DNA from: Bigelowiella natans CCMP2755
Taxonomy: Eukaryota > Cercozoa > Chlorarachniophyceae
Direction: 5' to 3'
Length of the DNA: 56,156 bases
NCBI GenBank assembly: GCA_000320545.1
Contig: ADNK01003048.1
Coordinates: forward strand, 1-56,156
Within the stretch, counting starts at the first letter, position 1. Every line of letters starts with the position of its first letter. The translations under genes were made by a program, and so were the position numbers. Of this stretch, positions 34,355 through 45,523 are shown in pieces. The notes beneath the pieces were generated by a model, which saw only the letters and a program-made list of their open reading frames with translations, had not been told where the DNA came from and made no database searches.

Positions 34355-37168
34355 ATCCATGAGGCTGCACGGAAGAATGATGTCAATAGTCTGAAGCGTT
34401 TGCTATCGCGGGGAGGCAACATCGAGGAGCGGGATGATAATGGTAAGCTGGTGCATATCTGCGGCAGCTATGAACGACATTTAGTAAATGAGTTCCAGTG
34501 CCGAGTTTTGCGAGTGAGAGTGTAGATTTTCATAATGGCCGGGGATGGGTAGAAGGGTTAAGGATGGCATCGAGAAGATGGAATTAGGCTTGTTAGTAAA
34601 TGAATGAGTGAACATGCAACTTTATCTTGGATGAAGGAACAGCGGCGAAACACACGTGGTGTAATTGTGGATTGAGTCGGAATTTTAGTAGTATGAACAA
34701 TGTTAGCATCATGAGCAGCTTTTAAAAAGTTGCCAATGGACCAGAATTAGCAAATGCATGACAGTAGTTCTAGCAGAAATGGGGCTGTGAAACATTGGTT
34801 TAGTTTAATAATGCACTAGTGATCATTTACATTTGTCACTGAGGTTCCTTTAAAATTTATAAGTGTGAATATAGTGCTTTAAAAGAAGGCTGGGAGCCAC
34901 TTATCGATGAATATACATTTGTATCTATTGTGACGGTATGAATAGCATGTTCAACAATGTCTGACTGATGGCATTCGATTTTGGGTCTGTTGGTATCCGT
35001 TAGGCGACACGCCGTTGATTAATGCCGCGTACAAAGGCAAGCTAGATGTTGTGCAGTTTTTGTTGGCATGAAGGCAAACATCGAAGCTAAGAATAATAAA
35101 GGTACGTTCACTAGCAACAGCGACAGAAACAAATAGGAAGCGCGATGTGTGAGTTAACAGGAAGAGAATGTAGATGTAGTAGTTATAGTATATTGACAGT
35201 AAGTGGTAGTAGTAGTAGTAGTAGTAGTTGTTGTAGTAGTAATGAGGTACCGTTATTTTTATTCTTGTTGTAATTATTTTGTTTTGTAGATGTAGGGGGA
35301 CTTGAGAGAGGAGATAAGGAGGGGGGGGGAGTAGGGGTCGGGTCATAAATTGATATATTTGATATGTATTGTTAAGTTGTGGTGAGGATGTTCTATACTG
35401 TCTGACTGACGGCATCGATATTGGGTCTATCGGTCTCTGTTAGGTGATACGCCATTAATAGAGGCCGCCGGCAATGGCAAGCTAGATGTTGTGCAGTACC
35501 TTGTTGGCATGAAGGCAAACATCGAGGCCAAGTGCAATGCCAGTACGTTCACTAGCAAGAGCGACAGTAACAAATAGGAATGATGGTGTGTGAGTCAAGA
35601 GTAAGGGCATGTAGATGTAGTAGTTATACAATATTGACAGTGATGAGGATGTTCTATACTGTCTGTCTGACGGCATCGATATTGGGTCTGTTGGTATCCG
35701 TTAGGTTACACGCCGTTGATTAATGCCGCGTACTTTGGCAAGCTAGATGTTGTGCAGTACCTTGTTGGCATGAAGGCAAACATCGAAGCTAAGAGTAATA
35801 TAGGTAGGTGCACTAGCAAAAGCGACAGTAACAAATAGGAAGCGTGATGTGGGAGTCAAGAGTAAGGGCATGTAGATGTAGTAGTTATAGAATATTGACA
35901 GTGATGAGGATGTTCTATACTGTCTGACTGATGGCATTCGATTTTGGGTCTGTTGGTATCCGTTAGGCGACACGCCGTTGATTAAGGCCGCCGGCGAAGG
36001 CAAGCTAGATGTTGTGCAGTACCTTGTTGGCATGAAGGCAAACATCGAAGCTAAGAGTAAACAAGGTAGGTGCACTAGTTACAGCGACAGTAACAACAGT
36101 GACAGTAGTAAGTAAGAAGCGCGATTGTGCCATTTATACTCCGCATCATCTCCCTTCCGCAACCAACGAGAACCCATCGCATCCCAGCTCACATATGCAT
36201 CACCCCGCTGTTTGTGATGGTTTTCTTGCATTAATAAACTATACCAAGCACATTGCGCAAAATGCCTTAAGGCACGTCGTGCTCTAACTAAAGACTCCTT
36301 GGTGTGAGAGTTGGAGTGAAAAATTTTAGTAGCATTGTATTCGTGTTGGTAGTATTAGAGATTGCATGATAGCAGCTTTATCATATATGGAGGTTATACA
36401 TACAGTCTGGGTTGGGTTAGGGTTAGGGTTAGGGTTATACAACAATATTGTAGTTTCGGGGTAATAGTAATTATTTTAGACAATGGTGAAGCAGATTTAT
36501 AAGATTGAGTATCTTATTTTAAAAGGGTTTGAAAAGATAACTTTGGTTAAGAGACGATTACTAGTGAATTTTGCAGTGTTCGTGATGGTTTGATAGCTGT
36601 TGGCTAATTTAGATTGATTGATGCATTGATATTGCTGTTTTTAACTGGGAAATGTGCATTGATGCCATACAGGGAAAACAGCGTCAGGTTGGGCTAAGGA
36701 GAAGGGTCATTCAAATATCATGGCATTCCTACGCAACGCCGCCAAGGTTCAGGAAACGAGTGAAAAAGCTGAGGAGAAAGTCGTGCAAAAGGCCGAAGAG
36801 GTTCAACGAAAGCTGAATGAAGCTGAGAGACTGTTGGAAAAGGCCAAGAAAGAGGCCCAAGAAGCGGACCGAAAGCGAAAGGAGTCTGTAAAAAGGGTAA
36901 GACAAATGGCGGAAGAGATCAAACAAAACAAATGCGAAAGGAGACCGAGAAGAAATAATAACATATGCAATCATGTATACACAATGTGTAATTTGGTGGT
37001 AGGACCGAGATAGAGGCAGCCCAGCTGAGTCTATGGAAAAAAACATAAAGGTATATTTCAAAAAATGCATAACTAGCTTAGTAATGCGTAACAACGCAAG
37101 GGTTGAAAGGCACATCAAATTGATATGCGCGTTGAAGGGAATTCTATATACACTATGATTATGATGGT

Positions 37169-37207
<39 letters not shown>

Positions 37208-37302
37208 CACATATATGTGATCATTGTGAAAATGCGAAGCGAACACTAAAGAGACAAAAAGCAAAGGGGTGGAAAAACCAGATTCGTAAATCATATATAT
37301 AC

Positions 37303-37333
<31 letters not shown>

Positions 37334-37528
37334 TATGTATATATATGTTATATGTATATTATGTATAATTTGGAATTTTGTTAATCGTATAGAACAGTAT
37401 GTAATTCAGGCCTCTTATCTAAGGAAAAATCAACTTCCATCACTCTTATCCTTGATAGGAAAAATATTGGGAAAAAGAGCTCGTGGAGATAAAACAGCAG
37501 CTAGCACTGCAAAATAAGGAGGTTTTAC

Positions 37529-37565
<37 letters not shown>

Positions 37566-38058
37566 CCCACAAAATCGTTTACTTGTGATGAAGTGCTGCC
37601 TCTATGTTCAAATATATAATTTTCAAGTTTTTGCCTTGGTTATGGCATATGTCACTTCTGAACCATACCACTACCGCAGCTGGGCTCGAAAGCTGATGCT
37701 CCAGAGAATATGCTCGATTGCATAAGAGGGCATAAGCTCCTAACTCTTTTCCACAGGTGTCACACGATAACCATCTTGGGAGAAAATTGTGATGCTAGAG
37801 CCCTTTTACCTGCTAGCCAACGGCCTTTTCATTTCGCTTGTATGGTTATGTTCCGTATCTCTCAGAGGCCTCTACAGCGAACTCATCGACTCCTACCAGC
37901 TGTCGTTCATCGTACCAAAAGTATTTTCGGAAACATCGCATAAGAAATTCCCATAGATCGTTTACCCTGACAAGATCCTGTGACACTTTCAGGGCATTGT
38001 GGAACTATCGACCGATCTCTCCACGTCTCTCATTGAGGCAATCCCTCACTTAGAATAA
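34256..38058 (+). CDS. Ankyrin-repeat protein with coiled coil, from duplicated exon cassettes
   Basis: Exons 34256-34442, 35004-35101, 35444-35542, 35705-35803, 35967-36065, 36673-36896, 37459-37521 and probably 37993-38058 (TAA stop), plus unresolved exons near 37755-37930. Exon 1 encodes MGTNKS plus three KPAMGTNQS units, then the ankyrin start IHEAARKNDVNSLKRLLSRG. Four cassette exons each encode one ankyrin repeat (DTPLI.AA..GKLDVVQYLV, then GMKANIEAK). Exon 36673 gives GKTASGWAKEKGHSNIMAFL, the last repeat, then a long charged coiled coil. M-G-T-N-K-S fits the N-myristoylation consensus, so membrane attachment is likely. The first cassette (35004) is 98 nt instead of 99: it lost one base at the T-run 35057-35061 and hits TGA. 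Either it is skipped, which keeps the frame, the gene is disrupted, or the base is a sequencing error. Confidence 0.7.
35004..36065 (+). repeat. Array of four exon-plus-intron ankyrin cassettes
   Basis: Exons start at 35004, 35444, 35705 and 35967. The last three units have a ~262-bp period, and the first is stretched to 440 bp by GTA and G-run repeats in its intron. Flanking intron text is conserved between units: the tail tctgactgatggcat(t)cgat, then ttgggtctgttggtatccgt before the acceptor, and the head gta(c/g)gt.cactag after the donor. Whole exon-intron modules were therefore duplicated. Confidence 0.9.
36408..36437. repeat. Interstitial telomere-like (GGGTTA)n
   Basis: Four to five tandem gggtta units (first unit gggttg) lie inside the 36066-36672 intron of the ankyrin gene. 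They match the TTAGGG-type telomere repeat. Confidence 0.85.
37171..37332. repeat. AT-rich microsatellites
   Basis: (AT)n at 37171-37202 and at 37308-37332, with palindromic tatatgtat text between, in an intron of the ankyrin/coiled-coil gene. Confidence 0.9.
37531..37562. repeat. (CA)n microsatellite
   Basis: About 16 ca units directly after the 37521 donor of the ankyrin/coiled-coil gene. Confidence 0.95.
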
Positions 38059-38178
38059 GCTACACGAGAGCGTAGCGACTCAGTCGGCACCTTCTGCAAC
38101 CCAACGCCACAGCATACATATCTCCCACGTTACAAATGACGAACAAAGCATGTTTGTTGTTACTGTATTAGTTTGCAG

Positions 38179-38871
38179 GCGGCATTTCCTGGATTTTCTC
38201 AATGATAGCTGCGGGAAAGAAGTACCTTGACGATACGAAGAAGAAATCAGACTACACCAAGATTCGAGCCATTGCTAAAGATGCATTTTCAGCTTCGCAG
38301 GTCATCTCTAAGGCCGTCAATGGTGAGTATTACAAAGGACTGTCAATGAATATTTGTTTCGAGTGAAGAAGCAGCAGCACATTGTGCAATTAGCCCATCG
38401 TTTAAACCGCGAGGGATAGCTCCGTTCTCCGCAGTCGTCGTTGTAATGTTTCGACTTCTGGTGATGCATGATGTTGACCCAGATCGACCCTAACATCCAA
38501 CGTTCTATTATAGCCATCACGTTGCACTACACAGCGACGATCCAGGACTCCAATAAGGTCGTTTGTTTCATAATTGACATTAATAACCACAGAAGCTATG
38601 TCGTCATCATGCATCTTCTCATTCACACAGCTCAAGGAGGCTGTGGAGGCAAGCGGTTTCCTCGAGAGAATGGTGTGTGCTACCCGTTTCACGAGCTTGT
38701 GCGCATGTTAACTAGGATAAGAAGAGGCATGGGGAGGAGGGAAAGGGGGAGGGGGGGTAATAGGAGAGGGGCTTTGAAAGGTTGGAATAGCAAGAGAGGC
38801 ACATGCATAATTTATAACCCCCATTTCGCTCCCAGAATGAAAAATGGAATTCTTGGCTAAGGGGCAAAAGG

Positions 38872-38923
<52 letters not shown>

Positions 38924-40051
38924 TTCTATGTGCAACACACACTTACAAACACATGCATACACATATTCTACATATACAATGTAATATTTTAACTTTTCCG
39001 TAAAATGTGTATTTTTTCCGGTTCGTATGCTGTGTGGAAGGCACACCCACAAATACCTGTCAATCCGCAATATAGCCCCGCCCCCCCCCTCTCCCTGCCT
39101 AATTTTTGTCTGAGGTTTCAAGATAAATCCATGTCGCCTAATTTATTGACTTCTTTTGTCACATAGGAGTGTGGATGAAGAGGTGTCCAATTTCGCCCGT
39201 TGCACGGCAGCTAAGATCGTCCTCTGCATCCTGAAAGAGGTGAAGGCGTGTGTCTCCAATGAGTTTGCTGGTTCATATCTCTCACCAACTTGCCTTTCAT
39301 CACCGACCTATAGAGTGCTCTTGAGAAGATAAGCCGTGTGATGTTTATACATGTACCCACGCAAGATCTACATATGGATTTAGGGTATGGGAGTTCCTCC
39401 AGGTGACAAGGACGCTGCTACACGGAGGCTTTGCACGTGTGCCGGAGTCGAGTACCGGAACTATTCGCAGCAGATCGTGCTAGTAGCCGGTCGTCAATGA
39501 ACTTAATATTGTGCACTTCACATGACGAATAATGATATGTACATGTAAATTTAGTACATACGTGCACGTAAAATAGTTCCCGCGCCGCCCACAGATTTGC
39601 AGGCAGCAACATCACGTCTCAGCATAAGCATCAATCACAATTATGGTTGATGTAACGTTAGGAGTGAAGAAAACAGCTCAAAGTTCCCCCGCGAATGGGC
39701 CAACGACTGTCCTCTCTCCTGATAAAGTGATGACGGAAATGCTGAAAATGCAGCAGAAAATGGCGGAGATGGAGGCCGAAAGGGCGAGAGAGAAGGCCGA
39801 AAGAGCGAGAGAGCAGAAGGAATTCAGAGCCCTTCAAGAAAAGTTAAAATCATTGGTTCCAGGTACACACGCACAGCACAATTAGCCCCTGGTTTCCTGT
39901 CGATCTCACGCTTGGATCGTTACCCTCAGATGACGACATAGAACATCTAGGTGATCAGTCCGGAGGAGAACAGGTTTGAAGCAACTCTAGATCTGATAAT
40001 TATTAAATGTTTTACGAGTATTTGTGAAGGTATATTTGATCATCTCCCTCT

Positions 40052-40104
<53 letters not shown>

Positions 40105-40350
40105 TTTCTCACTGCATTCATACTGCTTGCGCGCATACGTTCGAATTAGATGCAGATCCAGGCCCAGATGGAGAAGAGAGTGCTATCACCTCGAAGGAAA
40201 GGCACAGGCCAAGTCATATACTTTCACCTTTTAACCTCTCTTCGGCTTCTTCTTTTTCTTCTTCATATGAGAGCCTTCACTACCCACATTCCAGCACACA
40301 CGCTCTCCCTCTTCATTATAATAAGTATCATATATGGCGCATTTTTAATA

Positions 40351-40393
<43 letters not shown>

Positions 40394-40810
40394 TTATCTC
40401 TCGCTGTATATATCTGTTGTGTCTATGTGTGCATCTTTCCAGCTCCTCTTTTCTCTCATATGAATTGTATGTACCGTTTATGTGAATACATGTTTGTGCG
40501 AATGTATATTAATGAGTATTCCTGCTTCCTGCTGATCAGGATACATTAACAACTGCTGAAAAAGAGATAAGGTACGCGATATCTGGGTTTCGGGTTACTC
40601 GGGGGGGGGGCTAGATGGAGGGGAAAGTGTTTGGTTCCTATGATCAAGCGAAGATGGAAATCACATACGGCTCTATATTTTCTCTCTGTGATCTCAATCA
40701 TATCCAAATTCTTTGCAATGCTTAGGCTCAAGATATTGGAAGAGCAAGTTGGACATCTTCAGAAAGATGTGGATAGAGTTGTGATGAAAACTTTCAAGAA
40801 GAAAAAATGA
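38179..40810 (+). CDS. Helical/coiled-coil protein, partial multi-exon model
   Basis: Supported exons: 38179-38322 (ISWIFSMIAAGKKYLDDTKKK, then AIAKDAFSASQVISKAVNG), perhaps 38631-38672 (LKEAVEASGFLERM), 39167-39239 (VDEEVSNFARCTAAKIVLC), one beginning at 39384 (GMGVPPGDKDAATRRL), 39643-39862 (MVDVTLGVKKTAQSSP, then a charged coiled coil EMEAERAREKAERAREQKE), 39930-39973, 40150-40212, 40540-40571 and 40726-40810 (TGA stop). The last five join in phase. The first ones do not fully connect, so 39643 may start its own gene, or all of this may be the 3' part of the ankyrin gene. The product ends with two helices (KILEEQVGHLQKDVDR) and a poly-Lys tail. No known domain recognised. Confidence 0.5.
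38876..38914. repeat. (CT)n microsatellite
   Basis: About 18 ct units, then tttctctctctttct, in an intron of the 38179-40810 gene. Confidence 0.95.
40055..40391. repeat. Two (CT)n microsatellites
   Basis: ct runs at 40055-40096 and 40361-40391 flank the short exon 40150-40212. Confidence 0.95.
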
Positions 40811-42064
40811 GCAGCGGCATCTTGTGCTAGAGGAATGCTAGAATGCCCAAGTGACTAGCTGCTGCTGCCCAAGTGAACAACGTCACAGCTGCTCCTGCAT
40901 GCGGCATACAACATTTCAAATTCATTGTCGTTTGTCATCATTGAAGGCTTCGCCATCGCACACGCTAAGAACATGAATGTGCACATGGAGCTGACAACAC
41001 AATGTTGTGCAAGGCCATTTGATCACTAAGCGCAGTGCGTCTCAGTTGAGTGAGCTTCATCACTAGATCATGTCAGCGTTCGTTCGTGTGTCGACGATGA
41101 ATTCAAGTGACGGATAATCATGGACATGATGTGTTTAGATGTGTCACATGCATCATGCCACATGTGCTAGTGTGTGTCATCAAAATTCTATGATGATTCC
41201 ACATCACACGCTAGCACGGGCGACGAGCGTGTTCGTTTTAGGCTTTCCCTAATTCCTGATGAAGGCTACTGTTTTCCACACCCTGTAGCCTGCACTAGCT
41301 AGCTAGTGCAGCCTGATTCAAACAGGGTCTGATCATGCCATCGCATCATCGTGCAGAGACACCTCTAGACCTTGGCTATCTTGCTAGCTTGCTCGTTCAT
41401 CATCACGGCACATCTACTGCAATGTCCAATGCTAGAATGTCCGGCAAGTCGTCGGGAGCGCTAAGAGAGCTAGAGAGGCAAAATAAAAGATGCTTGAAGC
41501 TGCCGGGAAAATGGCAAGCGGGGTCCATGAGTCATGTGAAGCACTCTAGCACCTTGCGATCTTGTCGACATTATCGACCATCGTTGGTTTTCGCAGACGT
41601 CCGTGTCTCGTGTCATCATTGCCACATGCAAGTTTGCATGCATTTATGTACGACCATTGCAAGCAGCCGCGCTGCGATCGAGCAATCAACTTTGCAACAG
41701 ATCTAGATCGACATGCAAGCGATGCACACTACAACACACACTAGCACAGACCGTCATTGGATTTTGCACAACGAATTTCGTGTCATGTCTAGATGTGTCA
41801 TAGTGCATGCACATAGCTTGCAGCATCCGATGATCCTGAGATTTGCCATTATTTGATGCAGGCACATGTGATGTGCAATGCCTAAATGCACATTCATCGT
41901 GCCTTCTCACGTGCGTAAACAATAATGGGACATCAGCTGTTTGCGTGCAGCCATGCGTGGTTTTATTTTCCTCCATCTCTAGATCTGCCGCGATGAAATC
42001 TGCACAATAATCCAGCATTGACGAATTGACGATGCCGTTCAATGCAATAAGCACATGGGTGGGC
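40811..42064. other. Convergent intergenic island (CTAG/TGCA-rich)
   Basis: This fills the gap between the plus-strand TGA at 40810 and the BAR-gene stop at 42065. Words such as ctagctagctagtgcag, gcacatgtgatgtgcaatgc and catgcaagtttgcatgcat dominate, with no triplet repeats. Overlapping short ORFs on both strands have no support as genes. Confidence 0.7.
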
Positions 42065-42961
42065 TCAACTAGAAGGATTTTGACTTTGCCCATGCCGCAA
42101 AATTGACGAAGACTGCGCTTCCCTGTGCATAATTGAACTCTTTGACTTCAAAAATGGAGGTGGTTTTCGTCTTGGACTGCGGTGAGTAAGAGACAACGAA
42201 GATGAATTATCTGATGAGACCAAAGAATGCTTCGTCTTTGAATCGGACAGGTCATTGGATGAGCGCAGAGATAATGATCTGAATTTGCATCAACTCGGAT
42301 CATTTTGTGAAAACTGCACACGATTGTCTGCTTCTTCTTCATAAGGGTTGTAAATCTACCTTGCCGAATCAGATGATGAGCCTGGTGGAAGCTCCCTCTG
42401 TGTACACAAATAACATCTCTTCAAATCACTTGTAGAAGAATTTTGCAATGGACCTTATCATGACTGCAATGTGAGGCGACGAAACAGCACCAGAAACAGA
42501 TATTTCTTACTTACCAACATCGAATCTTGTTGCGACGGTGTTTCTGCTACTGCTGCTGGTGCTGGTGATGATGGTAAAGGCAATGAATGTGATAGCGGCA
42601 ATGACCATCTCTGCTGCTGCTGCTGCCTTCTATCGCCTTTTCGGTCCTCTGGTGAGGCTGGTGGCGGAAGGATGGAGGGAGGAGGAGCTGAATGAATTGG
42701 GCTGCTGCGACGTCTTGTTGTACTTAATGAGTTAGAAGAAGAAGAAGAAGTAGAAGGAGGAGGCGGAGGACATGAATCACCGAGAGGCATAGAGGAGGTT
42801 GTTGATTTCTTGTCCTCCGTGATTATCGTCGACGTCGTCATTGAATTTGATGAAAAGTGTGAGGAATTAGGGGCCTCCTTTGATATCGCTGATCCTTCTG
42901 CTACTAACTATATAACACGGTATATGCAGAACATTTCATATTAGTTTCCGGATAAAGATTG

Positions 42962-42994
<33 letters not shown>

Positions 42995-45054
42995 CGGGGC
43001 TCATGACGATGATGATATATTTATACCTGCTGCCCCCTTTCTTTCACTGTTGACTTTGTCTTTCCACAAGGAAAAAGGGCAGTTGGATGTAAAACAGAGA
43101 AGTCCTCTATAGTAGGAGTAGCAATTCTGACAGAAGCTGTTGTTAAGCTTTGAACATGCTGGGTATCTACTTCATACTGCCTCTTGTAGAACGCTTTCAC
43201 AAGTGGAGCTGTTGTTGAAGGTGGCAAGACGGAAGCAGGACCAACATTAACAGTGACAAATCCGTCAATATAAAATCTATGAAACCTTCCATCAAAAATT
43301 CAACTGAAGTCATTGTGGGGTAGGGCTATTACACCTACCGTGTTTTTGGTCTATTCTCCGGAGTGTTCCAATTAAAGCGGAAGCAACATCACGATGGAAA
43401 CGATTTAAACTTTCGAACACCTGATAGATCATAGATTAGGAGCAGTACATACACAATCGAAGGAATAAAGGGAGGCGAAGGAGGAGAAACAACAGTAGGA
43501 ATAATAAGAAATAATAGTAATAATAATAACGAAAATCATGATGCAGGCAAAAATTCATCTAACACGACGGAAAAGTAGTAACATCTAGCTCCACTAGTCC
43601 CATGAATACTTCACCGAAATTGTCAATCGCAACACACAACATACTTTAAATGCGAGTTCATTCTTCCCTGCAAGCATTAATTGCCACTTTCGCTTTGAAA
43701 GCTGATTTAAAGTCTCAAAATCACGGCATTTATTGGCCAGCGTAATCTCTATTTCCCTCTGCCTGTGTGTACAACATACTTATTTTTACAAGACTCTGTT
43801 CCGAGCTGCCATTGTAATCATTCAGCTACTACTGCTACTCGTGGTACTATCAATGCTAACTTCCCCCACCACAGTTTTCTAGACATAAGCTTCTATGAAT
43901 ATATTATTATAATTATGCCTAATGTTGGCGCTGCTGTGTCAATCGTATTTGTGGGTTTGTACTATTTTGCATTAAACACAAAATTCACTTTTAGTACCGC
44001 AAAATATCTTCAGGGCTCAAATTGCCTTTAACTCTTTTTTGTTCATTGAGTTGCTTTATTTTACGCACCTTTGCACGACATCTGTCGAATCTGTGTGCGG
44101 AGACAACATTAGTACAGTCTTTATGTATAAGGAGGATTATAATTGAATTCAATCGCCACGACACTCATTACACTCACAACACGAATACTATTTACTCATC
44201 TCGGGCTTGGTTTCTCTTTTTGGCTAGCTTTCGGCAATCTTTTAGCTGTTTTTCGGCCTCCTTAATAGCCATTCCTGCATTTTTCTCAAACGATTGCTTC
44301 GGCATAAGTAGACGAGATGATAGCTGACCATAATAATATTTTGATAATCAAAACATATGGGTCAAAAACAACGGATAAACTTCTGAAAACTCAGCCAGCA
44401 CCTTAACATAGCTGAGCCGTGTTTCATAAAGAATGTCTTTGGTCCAGGGAAGACGGAAAGATGATGCCATCATGAGGAGCGCTTCCCTTTTCTGTCGCTC
44501 TTCCTCATCTTCTCCGTTCTTAATCCTATTTTCGCTGGTGCTGCTGCTTCTACTGCTGCCTTGAGGAGGGTCTGTTAAGCTGCCACGTGCACCCTTCATC
44601 ACATTCTTCGTATCTTGTTCAAAATTTGAAAGTTTCTCTAACGTTTGTAACAGTTCGTCCGTTGCACTCACGAAGTTCTGGATGCAGGACAGCAATGGAT
44701 TGCACCGTTGCGACAGACGTCGTACACAATCATCGAATCTATAACAAAGAAGATAATGAACAAGCACATCTGTAGAGCGCGAGATTTTTCGAAAAATAGA
44801 CTACCCTTTAACACGATCAACGCAGGCGTCGTATTCTTCATCTACTGTCTTTGGCACTCTTCCCAAAACTGAACGCACTTTCTGAAGCTATAGATGCCAT
44901 AATTATGAAGGCAGTGGCAGCAGGGTAGAGGAAAAGGACGTGGGGAAAGATAGATAGAGCGATCGAGAGAGAGAGAGAACAGAGAGAGAGAGATGTAATG
45001 TGTTGATGTGTCAAAATCGAAGACCTTATTCTTGATGCCAGAGAGGAAACTCAT
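42065..45054 (-). CDS. BAR-domain protein with Pro/Ser-rich tail
   Basis: Eleven exons: 45054-45025, 44887-44805, 44738-44381, 44323-44196, 44090-44069, 43758-43645, 43420-43335, 43276-43027, 42907-42515, 42397-42360 and 42278-42065. They sum to 1716 nt (571 aa) with all phases closing. The N-terminus resembles amphiphysin/BIN BAR domains: MSFLSGIKNK, LQKVRSVLGRVPKTVDEEY, then long amphipathic helices (CIQNFVSATDELLQTLEKL; KEAEKQLKDCRKLAKKR; REIEITLANKCRDFETLNQL; VFESLNRFHRDVASALIG). BAR dimers bind and bend membranes in endocytosis and tubulation. From residue ~355 the chain is disordered, with Ser, Pro and a Q5 run (CPPPPPSTSSSSS; PPPSILPPPASPEDRK) offering SH3/profilin-type ligands. No SH3 domain is visible. 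Two introns are short (42904-type sizes aside, the one at 44324-44380 is 57 nt). Divergent from the YqeH gene. Confidence 0.8.
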
Positions 45055-45523
45055 GTCTACAGGACTTTTTCTCTCTCCCCCTAGCTCCTTGTCTTCTTTC
45101 CTCTACTTCGTAATACTACTCACGAGACCCTAACTACACTAGATCTACTGCAAGCACGGCTGGTCTCTCGTCTCCATTACAGGATCTATGCATAACGCAG
45201 GAGAAGTTTATCAAAATTCGCTTAAAACTAGTTGTCGTTTGGACAAAAATGTCGAAATTATCCGGAAAACTTAAAAAAAACTCAACAGACGTCAGTATCT
45301 AGATCTAATCTACTAGAAGCTCGAAGATGATGGTGTCGCAGTGAATAAATGTCCTGTATTTGTTGGAATAATCATCGGCAAAGGAAAGAAAGACACATTT
45401 GTTTGAACAAGTCCTCATCCTGCACAAGTATGGTACTTGAGCTACAAGCAAGGAGGAGAGCCCAGATCTCCTCTCCTTTCGAATGAATAAATACATGGAC
45501 ACGGTGGATCAGCTAAAATCAAG
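45055..45523. promoter_or_regulatory. Divergent promoter spacer, BAR gene / YqeH gene
   Basis: 469 bp between two divergent start codons. It holds a short CT-rich tract near 45070-45110 but none of the GCTAGC/TGCA clusters seen in convergent spacers. The regulatory role is inferred from position. Confidence 0.45.

Noticed and set aside
35004-36065. Evenly spaced repeats considered as a CRISPR-like array
   Set aside because: The repeats are 99-nt coding exons with GT-AG introns encoding ankyrin repeats.
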